Assembly (NCBI GenBank): GCA_963377175.1
Contig: CAUJNA010001002.1
Location: forward strand, 392,383-456,382
DNA length: 64,000 bases
Source of the DNA: Effrenium voratum
Taxonomy: Eukaryota > Sar > Dinophyceae > Suessiales > Symbiodiniaceae
Direction: 5' to 3'
The position numbers and the translations under genes were made by a program. The notes beneath the pieces are model-generated. The model was not told where the DNA came from. It searched no databases and saw nothing but the letters and a program-made list of their open reading frames with translations. This document shows, piece after piece, positions 10,695-25,600 of the stretch. Position 1 is the stretch's first letter. Every line of letters starts with the position of its first letter.

Positions 10695-13600
10695 GCGGGT
10701 TTTGGGCTTTGATTCTAATGAGCCTTCCGGGTGTCTGTTTCGGGGGTCCGGTCCTGTTAAAAAGTGAAACCGCGAGTTGTATGGGGGTGTTGTAGAGACT
10801 TCGGCCAGGGCTCACCCAGAAAGACGGATCGACTCCCTCGTGGGCGCAGGGGGGTTTGCTCCACAGCTCAGCGCGAAGCCAAACCAGCCGTGTGGGGGCG
10901 AAAGGCGCCACACCTTGGCCAAGCGTTGCCCCTAGTTTAGGGCCCCCCAAAACGTCACCGGTCTTCCCGTCGTCCCGAAAAAGAACAACGGCACCGAACA
11001 AGATGAAGTTCCTCAAGCAACCGGTCGCCCAAAATGCCCCAACTCGAGGCCAGAAGAACCTGGATCGCCAGTTGCCGTTTTTCTTTCCATCACTTCCCCC
11101 CCCCCCCACAAAAAAAACTCAGAAACAAGAAGCAAGATCAGGGTCCCAACCCCCAGCCCCCCACATCACAACCGGGCACCCTTCGCTACGCTTTCGAGTC
11201 TACGAAGTCGCCCAACCGCCCTTCTCGAGGCCGTGAAAAAAAAGAGACGCGTCGTTCCTTCAAAGGCCGACTCACCCCCTACTCCAAATTCCCACTTACT
11301 TGTTCTAGATTCTAGGGTATTTTGTGAAAAGCGTGGGGTTCCATGGTAAATACCTTCTTTTTTAGTAGAGGGTCGACCTCATACCCTTTAAAAAAATGGC
11401 GGATATTTGGAGTAGGGGTCGTATTCGGGGCTCCCTACGGGGCTCCAAGAGTTGCGTCAGGCGGGCTCCCTGAACAGCCGCGTGCTCTCCGCCATGGCGC
11501 AGCGCGCCAAAGCCGACCCCTTGAGCAAGGCGCGCGCCGCTTCTCGATCCGAAGTTCCGGTCGGTGTCCGGTTCGAGCCGTTTCCGTGGGCCGGATGTTC
11601 CGTCGGGAAACCCGTCGGCCGGGAAGCGGCGAAAACAAAAAAAATGGAAGCTGCCGGGCGAAAAACGGGAAAAAAGGGGGTTGGGTTGGGTTGGGTTCAA
11701 CCTTGTCATTTCATGTTGACCCTAAACCCCAGTTGGACCCCCCCCCATTGATAAACTAGGGTTGATTTATTTGGGGTCCACATTACATGAAATGACGCCA
11801 GGGGACGCCATAACGTTTGTTGGTACTTACGTTAGGGAATGAAAACATTCCGTTGGGTTTCTGATTTCGGTGGTGCAATTTCCGGATTTCGCAACCATCC
11901 ACAGGGTAAGCACCCTCTAATAGATCATTTCTCTACAAGGGACCCCCGATTGGTACGGTTCTTTGGACTAATCCGAAGTTTACATTATGTGTCAATTCTG
12001 GGTGACGGTTTTTTCTCCTTTTCCGTTGAACCAGCCTAAAAGCGTACCCTCAGAGAAGCAATTCCAGTAGCCCAGGGGTCGGTCGAAGGGCTTTGGGAAA
12101 CCTTCCCATTCTTTCCTGGCATCCTTCTGTCAAAAGAACCCCAACACTTTGGGGAAACAGCTGGTTTTTGAAAAGAACGATGGTTGGAAAAGAATGGACA
12201 AGGAATCAACCCCTTGAAATCTAGTATTCAAACGGTCAACCCGAACCCATAGGCGTCCTTTTCGGGGAAATAGATGGGTTTCCCTAGAAGCTTTGGGCGC
12301 GTGGAATATTTGTTAATTAAGGCCCTGTTGATTTTAAAGGGAATCTATCACTACTGGACATATGTTTTTTGTTTTTTTTCTCCACGGGTCTCAACCGAAT
12401 GGAAGTCTTGGGAAGGTGAAGAGCATGATCGAGCAGCTCATAACCCGTCTCAAGGAGCAGGCGCGAACCGACTTTTCCTTTTGCCGCGCGGGTCAAAGGG
12501 CGAATGTCTCGACGGATCGATCCGACCGGTCGGTGCGTGCTTTTTAGAGGCCATGCCTAGGGCTAACTTCCATGTCCATGCCTTTTCAGGGATCCTCCTT
12601 TCCAGAAAACCACCAAAATCCCTGGGGACATGGCGATCGGTTCTTGAAAAGAACGATGGCTGAAAATAATTCGGAATCAACCCCTAGAATGCCCCCCCTA
12701 CTCCGAATGAGCCACTTGCTCAAACCTCGGGGAGATGAAGGATAGTAAGGGACAATCCCAACCACAAATAGCTGCGGCCGCCTTGATAATTCTTTACATG
12801 GTTCTGGGTAGACCATTTTTTTTACCGGGTTTTGATTGAAGCTCAAATACCCGCTGCTTCTTTTTTGGGGGGTATGTTTTGAGAAGCGGGTTTTCCAGGG
12901 TAGATACCTCCTTTTCGGGGGCAGTTTCAAAGTTCGGGAACCCCTTCCAAAGGTTGGCTTCTTATAACTTCCAAACTGGTGTTTGGGACCCACTAAAATG
13001 CTTGCCACTTTCCATGACACCAAAAACAAAACATGGAAAAGGACCTGATGGTCCAAGGAAAGTGATCAGACGGCTCGCTCAAGGTACCCTAGCTTCAAAT
13101 TCCCCGGTGTCATCCACATGGACCCACGAACCTTTTGGGTTGCGAACATGTGTGTGTGTGTGTGTGCGTGTGTTGGAAGGTATATATCCCAACCAGGGGA
13201 ATTAACGGTTGAAAAGGGCCCTAGTGGAGTCTTATTGAGAGAAAGAACGGAGGCTATTCAAAATGAATCAGGGGGTCCTTTGGTGACTTTCACTTTTGGG
13301 AAGAACAACATCCGGGGTCACAAGTCTGACAGTTCCTGTGGGTTCTCAAAGTCAGAAACCAAGGTAACTTCGCTTTAACCTAAGTGAACGCGGGTGACTT
13401 GAATAGAGGCAAACTCATGCGGCCGCCGTCTTGTGGTTTCAAAGCACTGCAAGGTCGAAGCCCGACGCCTTGGGTCTCAAAAAAGAAGACACCTGGACCG
13501 GTCGGACCGGGACCCTCAAACTATCCCATTAGAACTTCATCATTTTGGGTTGCAACATCCAATGTTTATGGGTAGCTGACCAGGCGCCTTTTTTGGGTTG

Positions 13601-16600
13601 CCAGGTCCGCCAGTAGTGCCCTTACCCTTTTTGCGGGGAGGTGTTCCCGTGCTAACAGAAACAGGGGTACCGGTACCCTTATTCTAACCTCTCTACTGGA
13701 GGACCTAGGTTGGTTTGAAGGGAAACCATGTATAAAAGGAAAAACTGCCAGTTGTGGGGGGGGGGGGGGGGGGGGAAAAAAAAACACCCATCAGCTCCAT
13801 GAAAACCTGGCGTTTTCGGCCCGCGACGGGAGCTGAAGCTTTTGCGAGTGGACCTGAGCCTGAGCCATGGTTGTCCCACCGAAGCCACGGCTGTTTTTCA
13901 GGTCCCCAGAAGCTCAAGACCTGATTGTTCTAGGGCTACCTTCCGTTTCCATGCTGACTCCAGGGATCCGAATCTTGCTGGAAACCTCCGGAAACCCAGG
14001 TTGAAAACGGAGCCGGTTTTCGGAAAGAAGGATGATTGAAAAGAATGGACAAGGAATCAACCCCTAGAGTTATTTGAGGCCATTCCCTCATTTTTAGGGT
14101 CCAAGGGCCTTGGGGCCTGGTCCGCTTCAATGCATGGCTCAGCTTTTCAGGTGGTCAGCTGTTTAGATGTTAGCCCCGAAAAGGGCAAGAACGCCCATGA
14201 TGAGTCTTTTTGGGTCCAAAAGGCACATGTCTGACTGAAATATATTACCGCGACCGCCTTGTTGTAGTTCTTTGCATGGTTTTGGGTTGTACCATGTGTT
14301 GATGTGCTTGCTCAAAGTGATCAGTTCACTTTTTCCAGGCCGGCTCGATTCCCAATTTTCTCTTGACAACCGACGTTGGTTGGCCTCTGCTGATGGGCCC
14401 GTACTGTGGATGGACGAAATCCTGCACCACCTAAGAACCCCTTGAATGATGATTCCCCTGCAAATACCAACAAACAATTGTTGCCTTTGCTTTCAAAGTG
14501 GTGCGAAATGGATTTCGTCCATCCACAGTATGATGGGCAGCCGGTGGTTGGAAGGGAGCCAGGGAGCTGGGGATATGGCCATGGGTCAAAGTCCAAAGCC
14601 AAATCGTGCCCCCAGTGACCCAGTGAACATCCGATTTAATCCAACCGCTGAAATAGGTTCTAAAATGGGTGAATTCACCTATCCGAAAATGGGATCCCAT
14701 TGGTTTTGACCAGCCAACTTCGCCTTTAAACAGGGAGCCTTTCAGAGTGCTGTAAGGACATGCTCGACCACCAGAGCAAAAAAATGAGGTTGTCAGCTTC
14801 GTCTTGCTGGTGCTCAGTGAATGAGGGAATGAACCTGGGGGGTCCCCTTCAACGTTTGCAGGGTTGATTCCATGAGGGTGCTCAGCTGGTGGATTCCTGG
14901 ATCCAGTAGCTGCTTCTTCCTCAGAATCTAGGCCCCCCAGTAGTGCCCTTTTACCCTTTTTGGGGCGGAGGCTTCCCGACTACAGAAAAAAAGGTAGCCT
15001 TATTCTAACCTCTTTACCAGAGGACCTAGGAATCAAAGATCATCTCCACAACGGAGGCCGCAAATGTGGAGCCAAGCGCACAACGCGGTCCGCACCTTAT
15101 ATAAACTTATCTTGCTGGTGCGAGAGATGCAGGGAACGAGAAATGGAATGACCCCGAAAAGAGCCGTCGCCTCTAATTTCCCTTAAATCCCAATGGTAAT
15201 TTCCTTGTTTCCTGCTGAGCACCAGCAAGTTAAAGACGGCTTGATTCAGGATCATGGCTGCCAATTGTTTTATTATGTGGGATCTCCAGAAATATGGCTG
15301 GCCTTTGGTGTGACTGAATCGCCCTTGCTTCTTTTGGAAACAAACTCGGCTTTTCGGCTTTTCCATGCGGCTTTGGAGCAACCCAGATTGGTTTTGGTTG
15401 GGGGCAACATCCGGGGCATTTTCCAGATATGGGTTTTGCATGTGTGTTTTTTTGGAAATCAAAAGGAAAACCATCAGTTTTGGGATCCCGCTATTTTGAC
15501 ACACTCAGTTGTTCAAAGCCGACCTTTTGACCTTTTGTTTTTCCCATTTTGGTCCATATTTAGTCATGGCCACAAAAGGTGAACCTTTTAGTTCCAGGTT
15601 CTTTGGGCAACTGAGAACACACTCAAATGGTCTCTGCTAGCGAGGGCACCAAATGGCTACACGCAGCGTCGTACGCCAGGGCAATGAGGAGACCACCAAG
15701 AAGGCTCCGAGGGGATATGTCTGGACCGACAGTCGACCGGTCTCTCTCCTTTTCGGCATGAGAATCAGTTTCTGTCGCGGGGCCCGTTGTTGGGATAGGT
15801 GGATAGGTAGCTAGGGGTTACGCAGGTTTTGGTGATTGTTTTCAAGGGGCCCAAAAATTGGTGCCACTTTTTTGAGCCACAGCCGTATGGAAATCGGTTT
15901 CTGTCGCTGGACCCGTTGTTGGGATAGGTGGATAGGTAGATAGACACATAGATACATAAGATGGACGGGTGGACCAGTGGATGGATGTTGGATGGACAGA
16001 TGTACCAATTAGACACATAGATAGGATGGAGACATGGGAGGAAGAGAGCTACAAAGAAGAGAAAGATAAGGAAACAGAAGAGAAAGGGAAAGAAGCAAGA
16101 TTCATAAAGAAACAGAGAGAGAGAGAGAGAGACAATAAGATCCGGAGAAAGAGAGTGGAAAAGAGACAGAGAGGGATAGAGAAGAATGAAATACATGCAT
16201 AGATAAAGAAATAAAGAAAAGGATCAAAAGAAAGCAATAGAGAAAGAAAGAGAGAGATAGAGAGAAAGAAAGAAGGGCAAACAAGAAAGAAGGGCAAGAA
16301 ATAAATAGGATTATAGACATAACGAAACAATGACAGAGCGAGAGAGAGAGAGAGAGAGAAACGGAAGGAGACAAAGAGAAAGATATCGGGGCAAATACTA
16401 ATTATACTTCGTACATGTTGGAAGCTTCCGCCCACCGGCTTCGCCGGCTTTTGGGGGCACAGAAGCACACGTCCAACAGCTTTGGAGGATAGCCCCTACC
16501 TACATGCTCGACTGCTGATAGCGTCAGCCAGCAGATTTGCAGACAGGGTTGCTGCGCAGAGCTCCTGTCGGAATGCGGCAAACTCCACGAAAGCCACGAC

Positions 16601-19600
16601 ATCTATCAACGCCATATCGCTCATGAAGTGTCACGAACTCTTGGACGCGGCTGGCCCGCTTGCATGCCACGTGCAGCATGTTTCTTTCAGCTGTGGGGCC
16701 GAAGACCGGGTGGTTTCTTTTGGACCCTGGTGCGTGGGCTTTTTATTGAGCTCACAATAGTAAACACATAATTTCTGTTTGAACTCATTTTAACACTTCC
16801 CCAACATTGGTGTCCTCTCTTTCACACTTCCATAGACTTCCCCAACATTGCCGGCTTCCGCCATAAAACAAACTTGCCCCCTTGGTTTGCTGTCCTCCAA
16901 CCTAAGGCTTCCAATTTCGGCTTTGGGGTCCAGGTCATCATACGGTTGGTTTTAAAGGGAATCTATCACTATACTGTTCTTTGTCTGCAGGCGACTTACG
17001 CAAGAGATTTCGCCAGGGGAGATATTCGCAAATGGAGGCTATTGATTCTGCAGAGGGGTCCTTTTGCTGCAAGGCGTGGTGTGACTCGGAGCTGGGCACG
17101 AACAAAGCCACCCGCGAGGACGAAACCTCTCGTTTCGTTTCGCGAGAGAGCGGAGCGGGCACATGAACGAAACCACCTGGAGTCTCCATGACCCTTAAAA
17201 AATGGTTGGTCACCCATGTTTAAAGGGTCAGAAGGAGAGTCTAGGTAGTCGCTTGGTGGGAAATTCCGCCTCAAATGTTGCGATGCTTTGGGTGACATAC
17301 TTGCTTGCCCAAAGCCGACCTTTTGATTTTTTCAGATCCCTGATTTGGTGCATATGTAGTCAATGACAAGGTGCCAACAGATTAACCGTTTATATCCAGG
17401 TCCTTTAGCATACACACTGTGTCCCAGCAAGCAGCCAGCACTCTTACGTTACATGGGGGTGTGTACTCGGAGGGGTGGGTGCTTTTCTGTTTGGGTGACG
17501 GGACCCCCCCCCAAAAAAAAACACACAATCAAAACAACTCAAACAAGCAACACAAAGACATGAACAATTATAACAATAAGGCAAGTTGTTTTTTTTTCCA
17601 GGAAACCCACTGGAGGTCTGAGTTTTACATGGAGCTTTGGTTGCATGTGCAGTTATGCGAGGTCGAACCTTTCGCAAGTGGAGGTTTATGTTGGCCCCGT
17701 TGCCAACTCATGCGGGACGATTTCTGGCCTCATCCATTTGACTCGTGGTTCTTCCAGTTGTGTTTCAGTCAGCTTAAGCGGCCCTGTAGGCTTCCATTTG
17801 CTCAAGATTTATTTATTTTTTAATATATATATATATATGTTTTCCCTATTGGCTTTAAAGGGAATTTGTCCCCCCCCCCCCCCCGCCCAAAAAAACAACA
17901 ACAACAACTAAACAACTCAATCAAGCAACACAAAAACATGAACAATTATAACAGGAAGGCAAGTTTTGTTTCTTCCAGGAAACCCACTGGAGGTCTGAGT
18001 TTTACATGGAGCTTTGGTTGCATGTGCAGTTATGCGAGGTCGGACCTTTCGCAAGTGGAGGTTTATGTTGGCCCCGTTGCCAACTCATGCGGGACGATTT
18101 CTGGCCTCATCCATTTGACTCGTGGTTCTTCCATTTGTGTTTCAGTCAGCTTAAGCGGCCCTGTAGGTTTCCATTTGCTCAAGTGTTTTTTTCTTCTTAA
18201 TATATATTTTCCCTATTGGCTTTAAAGGGAATCTATCACTACTGGAAATATTTATTTTTCCCAGGGGTCTTAACCAATTGGAAGTGGGTTAAAGCTGAAG
18301 CCGGCTACGGCCAAGGTTATGGACCAAACAAAAAACGTGTTTCAGTCGTTCTCCTAGGATCCCAAGACCTCAAATGGCCATGGGTCAAAATCCTGTACCC
18401 CTGGTGAACATCCCAATCCCCACTAAACTAGGTTCTAAACTGGCTGGTACACCTACCCCAAAATGGGATCCCATTGGTTTTGACCCACAGCCAAATATGA
18501 CCTTGACCCAGAAAGGCCTCAAGAACAACGGGGTCTTGGGACCCGAGAGTAAGTTCGCCTGGTTTCAAAGGGAATCGATTTCCCTACTGGACATATTATC
18601 TCTTTGTTTCATGTTGCTTGGATGTTAGGACTTTAACTTTTTGCCAACGAATGGGTTTCCATTGAACCACTAAAAGTTAGTCACTTTTAGCAGGGGAGCA
18701 GAAAGCAACCAAGATCTGATTGTTTCAGGGGACATATTCGCAAATGGAGGGTTGGTCGTTGGTGTTGCCGGCTTGCCCCCAAAAGGACCGACTTTTGTTT
18801 TTTTGAAATTCAAACTTCCCACCCTCAAAGTACAGATAAAAGAGATCGAGGTATTATACCCCATCACTTTGCAATAGCCAATTTTTACGGGAATTTAGAG
18901 GGAACAAGCTCGGCTTGTCCATCCAACAGTTGATCAAACTTGGATGTTTTATACAGAAGCTTCAAGGGTTTTTTGGCAACGGATCTTTAGACCAAGAGCT
19001 TTATGGTTGAACCAGGTGGGGCTTTCCGAATTGGACCCACAAAAAGTGAAGCGCTTTTTGCAGAGGGGTCTCGCCAGCAACCAAGAACATGTGAAGGACC
19101 GGTTGCTCGTTCGCGGGGGGGGGGGGGGAACTTGGAATTCGTTTGTTCGCTTCTCCTGGATCCAGTCTACATCCCCAAGGCGTTGATGACGTGGATGTGG
19201 AAAACCTGGATTTGAGTATCGTACCCTACTCTCAGTTGTTCAAAGCCGACCTTTTGACCTTTTGGCTTCCCATTTTGGTCCATACTTAGTCATGGCCCCA
19301 AAAGGTTAACCTTTCAGTTCCAGGTCCTTTGGGCAACTGAGTACTTGGATGGTCTGGGAGCTTACAAGCAGAAAGAAGTGGATGTTGCTCAAAGCAATGT
19401 ACCAAAATGGCACCTTGGCAAATGGGGGCAAAGACAAAAGCCGGCGCTTTGCCCCAGGTTTTGCAAATGTTGAGCCACGCCCAGGTAAGTTATAATGATG
19501 GGTACTAGTCTAGCCGCAAAAAATCTGAAAACTGACAGCCCTGGCTATGTTCACCTTCCCATCCCGAGGAGAAGTCGGACGCGGTGAGCAGCCTGCAGGC

Positions 19601-22600
19601 CGAGATGGACGAGGTGCAGGCAGGATTTCGCATCCCGGTTTGCCCTGGAAGAAAGGATGCGCTGCTCAAGTTGGTGCGTTATAGAATTATGTTGACCCCT
19701 ATATTTATCAACCCCAGTTTCTGGTAGGGGGCGTCCCTGCTTTTAAGGACTTCGGGATCCGAGCTCCACATGTCTAGTTCACAAGGCCTGATAAAGGTTT
19801 GTTAAGTCTGGGTTTCCTCCATTCCCTTTTTGGTACCTCCAAATGTGGCGACCTGCAAATTGATCAACTTGTGTTTTGATTGGAAATCCAGGCAGCCACT
19901 GTAAGTTCCATCAAAGCCATCTTTGCCCGTGACTAAACTGATGCTAGAAAAGATTCAAAATGCTGGGGTTGGGGCTGAGCGCTGACCAAGGGACGAGAAG
20001 GGGTATGGTCAATTGAGGGGCGAGAAGGGGGATCACACGATTGTTTTCCGGCAAACACCAGGGGATTTTACGAATTGTCCCATGTTCTTTTGGGGAAACA
20101 AGTGCTTAGAGGGTCCAAGTACCTTCTAAGGAGGTACTTAGATCCCTTTCTACCCCCAAAAGCCATCCTCATGAGGTACTTGGACCCTCTGGGGTATATG
20201 TTCACAGTGACTCTGGGTCAAAAGTCAGACCTTGCTTTTTACTGAAGGCATGGATTGCTTGCTGGTTCTCAGATTCCGGAATGTGGGAATGCCCCGTATG
20301 ACACATCCCTGCTGTCCGTTCAGGGATCCCAGACGTTTCATCCCCGAAACCCCTGCTTCCATTTGCTGAAGAATAGTTTTATTTGTCCCTTTTGGTTTTA
20401 AAGGGAATCTATAACAGGATTTGTTTTTTGAATGTTTCCACCAGGGGTCTTAACCAAATGGACGCCTGTTGATTCCCCACATGTCAACCAGCAAGATAAC
20501 GAGCGAAATCACCAACACGCCAGCAGCCCGTTGCCGGCTTGCCTCGTCAGGCAGAGATCAGCAAGTTGGGTGAGGACAGGGAACTTCTACCGCTGCGTCA
20601 AAGCCAATGGTACCATTTTGGGGTAGGTGCACCACCCATGTTAGAACCTATTTTAGTGGGGATTGGGATGTTCACTGGGGGTGCGGGATTTTGACCCATG
20701 GCCAAGCAACACTCGTCTTCCGCTTGAGCGATGTGCTAACTGGGGAGCAGGTGGAGACGATGATCAATGGTCTCATCAAGTGCGACAAGTACGACTCCTT
20801 CCCGGAGGATGTGAAGACTAAGATCCTCAACTACCAGAGGGGTAGGGCAGCTAACATCGTTGCCCTGCTCAAGGACTCCGGGTTCGTCGCGACCGAGCAC
20901 AATGCCCTAACAGTTGCGGCAATTCTGTGTGACGCGATCCCGATCCGTGGCTCCGCTGCCCTAGGCTTCGCTTTGGGGAAGCCGTAAGAGCCACAGTCAA
21001 ATTTTGGGAGGAAGGTATGCGAGGGATAGAACCGGCCATTGCCTTTTTGATTATGTGCGGTTGGTTTGGGGTAGACTTTCTTCGGCCAGATTTTGAGTGT
21101 GAGTCGGTTGGGCAATTTTCAGGATGCCTGAAAATTGGCCCTTGCCCTGGTGAAACCAAGCACAATACACTGAATCCGACCTTCGGGTATTTCGTGAAAC
21201 CTTGGCTGTTCCCAGCCATCTGCTTAGGATTTTAGGTTTTTAGTGTTTAGTGGTTGGGTTTCCATTTAACCCACTAAAACTTACCTCTTAAAAAACACAA
21301 CTTTTCAACTTTTTGGGTAACATGGGCTATATGTCTGTAAAAGGTTAACTTCCCCAATCCTTGGAGTTTTAAGGGGTAAGTAAAGTTAAACTTTTAGCGG
21401 GGGATCTGAAGACAGCCCAGAAACATGGTTGGTCATTACCCAAAAAGAAGGATATGGGGTCAGGACCCGGCCCATTTTTCTCAGGGTCATGGAGCGAGAG
21501 TCTTACCTGGCCGCGTGGAAGGCCAGACTTAAGAATTAAGAAGGCGGAATTCCGCAGCTACCTAGACTTTCCATGACCCTTGAAAATTGGGGTCATTGCC
21601 CAAAAGAAAGATTCGGGGTCAAATGGGCCCATATTTCAAGGGTCATGGAGAGTCTAGGTACTTATGGTTGGGATTATCCATTACTAACCTTCATCTACCC
21701 GGGTTTTGATTGTGGCTCAGCTGGGGACATGCAAGTCAAGCTTTTACACAGGTAGCCGTTCGGCTCCCGGAGATCTGGTTAGGGATATACTGCGGATGGT
21801 TGCGAAATCCAGAAATCGCAACACCGTTCAGAAACCTGATTGTTGATTCAATTCAGCTGCAAATACCAACCAACAATGAGTTCTTCTGGTTTCAAAATGG
21901 TGCGAACGGATTTGATCCATCCACCGTAGTAGGTACTCGCAACAAGTGCATCTTGCAATCGCCGGGCACTTCAGGCGCGAATCTTTGGTGAAGAATCATT
22001 TTTTGTTTCAGGAGTTCTTGCTGGACACATTAGAAGAGTCAGCACTTCGAAAAAACCGACCGGTGAAGAGCCTGCGCTTTGCGGTATGGTCCTTTGGATT
22101 GCCTTATTGGTTCAATCAAAGAGCCTCCTAGCCGCGGTAGTGGAATCCTGCTGGAAGTATGACACCCGACGTGTTCCATCCAAACATATGTTTTTGAACA
22201 ATCAATCGAAGCACACAACACATCTAACAAAAACAGAGAAGGCGTCAAAAGAATAGACGTGGCAAATGTTGCTTTCCGGGTGTTGTCCTCTTTGTTTGCG
22301 AAAACCAGTCCAGTTCCATTGCTTTGCGTTTTTTGCTTCTAACTTCCTTTGCCCTCTTTTTGTTTGCGAAAACCCGTCTAGTTCCGTGGGTTTGTGTTTG
22401 CTTTAACTTCCTAAGTTCCTGGATTTTAGTCACTTTTTGGGAAGACCAGTCAAGAGATAAACGAACAGTGTCCCTACTTCCGTTGGCTTCTCCACTGGAT
22501 CGGAAGTGAGTAACTCGATCAACTTATTGAGTTGGGTGTGTGTGTGTGTGTCTTCTTCAGGGAAAATACCCTCCCCGAAGGGTCATGACCCCTCCAATGC

Positions 22601-25600
22601 ACAGCGGGACCCGGACCCTCCAATGGAGAACCCCGACGAATTTTGTCCCAATGGAAAACAGCCAGTTTTGAGGGCCTAAAATCAATCCATCGACCCTTAG
22701 GCTCAGTCTTTTTGCGCCTCTTTTTTGGGGGAAAACAATCCATCGACCCTTAGGCTCAGTCTTTTTTGCCTCCCTAGACTCTCCATGGCCCCTTAAAAAT
22801 GGGGGTCCTGCCCCCAAAATTGAGAAATGGGTCAAATGACCCCCATTTCTCAAGGGTCAGAAGGAGAGTCTAGGTCTCAGTCTTTTTGCGCCTCTTTCTT
22901 GGGGGAAAACAATCCATCGACCCTTCAGTCGTTTTTTGCCTTTCTTTTGGGGGGGGCCACTCGGGTCGATTTGGGGCTGGCGAGTTGAGGAGCTCACGGG
23001 GCTGTCGAGTGAGCTGACGGATCTCAAGGGCGCCGTGGCGCAGGCGCGTGGGGATCGAAGCTCGGACGCTATGTCGGGCCCAAGACCCATAGAAATTTGA
23101 GCCACGAGCTCAAAACCAATTCGGGTAGATGAAGCTTGGGATGGTCCCAGCCAGAAATAGCTGCGGAATTCCGGCTTCTTAATTCTTGAAGCATGGCTCT
23201 GGGTCAACCATTGTTAAAAACCGGGTTTTGATTTTGACTCATTCGAGGCCCCGAAGGGAGGGCAAAGGCCTATTTAAGAAGGTCTTGGGTACCTAAAGTA
23301 CCATGGTTCAGGTTACCCGGAGGCGGTGGGGTGAAAGCCATATGCCCACAAAAGGCACGGGTTCAACAGCCCCATGTTTTGAGGCCCCTTTGAAGGTCAA
23401 AGGCCATATTGAGGGTCCTCTTGGGGTTTCCACTTCCGGCTATTCGTCAGGATGGTGCACGGTGGCCATACATTCGGATGTGACCCATGCACGTTCAGGA
23501 TGGGATAGAATCACCCTGTTAGCTTGGCGCTGTCTCATTGTCTACATCTCACAAAGTGCGGCAGAATGAGATCCTAGACTCTCCTTCTGACCTTTGAAAA
23601 ATGGTTGGTCAGACTACCCAAAAGAAAGATTCGGGTCATGATCCGGCCTATTTTTAAAGGGTCATGACCGGAGAGTCTAGGATCCCCTTATTCCTGCTTC
23701 TCACCAGAGAAGCATGGCAGCGAAAGTGAACCCCGGTGGATTTACGCCTACGGGGAATGAAGGGGCACCCCCCAAGGTCCAAACCAGGCCAGGGCCAACC
23801 AACTAAGCCGACCATCTACCAGGTGGAAGGATGGATCGTCTCCCCGATTTTCATATTATGCTTTCATTTGCTGAAATGAATATGTAAGAAAACAACTGTT
23901 GGTTTTAAAGGAAATCTATCAGTACTGGACAATTTTTTCCCAGGGGTCTTAACCAAATGGAAGTATGTGGTAAGCTAAACTTGCCCAGGTGCTCAGCGGG
24001 GCATGAGCTGGAAGGAGCCCGAGAAAACCCGATCCCCAATAATTTGGAAGGTCATTCCCTGAAGAGCAACTTGTTGGATGGTTTGAACACTTGCTGGTGC
24101 GATAGGTAGGGGATGACCCGCTGGAAATAAACTGGAAGGGGACAGGAAACCACAGGGCAATGTTTATAGGGGTCATGCCCATATTTCCTGCTGAGAACCA
24201 GCAAGACACGTGCTGGAATTCAAGGGTCAAAGTCGCTTCAAGATACCAGATGAGAACAGCTAGATAGATGGTGGCGAGCAAACCTCTGCTGAAACCTCTG
24301 CTGCAAAAATGAAACCAAGAGGACACCAGCTGCCCCCCCCCCCCCCCGCCCCCCGATTTTGAGGAACGCCCATTTCAAGAGTGTAGCGGGTCGCTTTTTC
24401 TCTTTTTTTTCAGGGCGTGTCCATGTTTCCGTCTTTTGGGGTTGAGTTGCCGCGATGACCTTTTGTTGTGGACAACACGTGTGTTGTGAATATCAATCTT
24501 AACAGTGAAAACCCAAAGAGTCTTAATTTGATGTGACTTGGATCCATACCTCGCTCGAGCCGATTTAATGCGATAGATCGCTACCTCATCCATTTTGGCG
24601 AAAATACTTCAAGACTGCTTGTGTCCCACCTTCCCACCCCTGAATCACTGTGAATCACTGCTTGGCTATACAGTATACCGCCTGCTTCTGAGATATTCAT
24701 CCCGAAGAGGGGGGTATTGTCCACTCAAGGGGTCAAAAAGGACTGCTTACCGCTGCCCGATGCGAGTGACCGAATGGACTGATTGGTGTTACCCCAAGCA
24801 TCGGAAAGGACCCTCCATTGAAAGAGCTTGGATCTGCTTGGGAAGGGTTTTGGCCTCAAAGCGGTTCTTAGGCTGGCTATGATTTGGTCACAGGGGCCCA
24901 CCTGAAAAGTGGTTGGTGCCCACCCACAGGATGTTTTCAACCAATGGTTCTAAGAGTTCTGGCGGACGGTAAAGCCACAGAATAGCATTCTGCATTGGAG
25001 CCACTTGCTACTGAAGGCGGCGTCACATCTCCTTGAGTTTTTGTGCTTGACACTGTTGGGTTTTGAGCCATTGTAGCGTCGAAGCAAAAGTTTAGTTGCT
25101 TTCGTTGTGACTGGAAGGGCCCTGGAGATAGCAGATGTGCGAGACTCGGCAGATCCCTGTTCCCAGTGGGTCCATTCGAACAACGCTTCACAAGCTGAAA
25201 GGAACGTGGCTGGTTATCTATACTGGCCTTTGCCTGCTTGAAAGACTCGGCGTGGGCATGGCACCCCCGCAGGAACATGGAACACACCCTTTATATAGTG
25301 ATATAGTGGCTGGCGCTTCCAGATACCAAAAAAGAAAGAAACCAGGTGGCGCTACCTCTAGGTGGATCCTGGTTTTCCCCATTTTTGAGAGGGCCCAAGT
25401 AACTCATGAGGACGGCTTTTGGGGGGTAAAAAGGGGTCTAAGCACCTCCTTAGAAGGTACCAAGGGACCCTCTGATTATAGTTCCCTACAGTGCCTAGAC
25501 TCTCCAGGACCCTTTAAAACTGCCCAAAACAAAGAATCGGGCCATGACCCGGCCCATTTTTGAAGGGCTCAGTTGTTCAAAGCCGACCTTTTGACCTTTT

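Noticed and set aside
10627..11109. A 160-codon - strand frame
   Set aside because: No domain, proline/glycine-rich, and it covers exon 1 on the opposite strand.
15765..16468. Long Ser/Leu/Phe-rich open frames on the - strand
   Set aside because: Translation of a purine-rich simple repeat.
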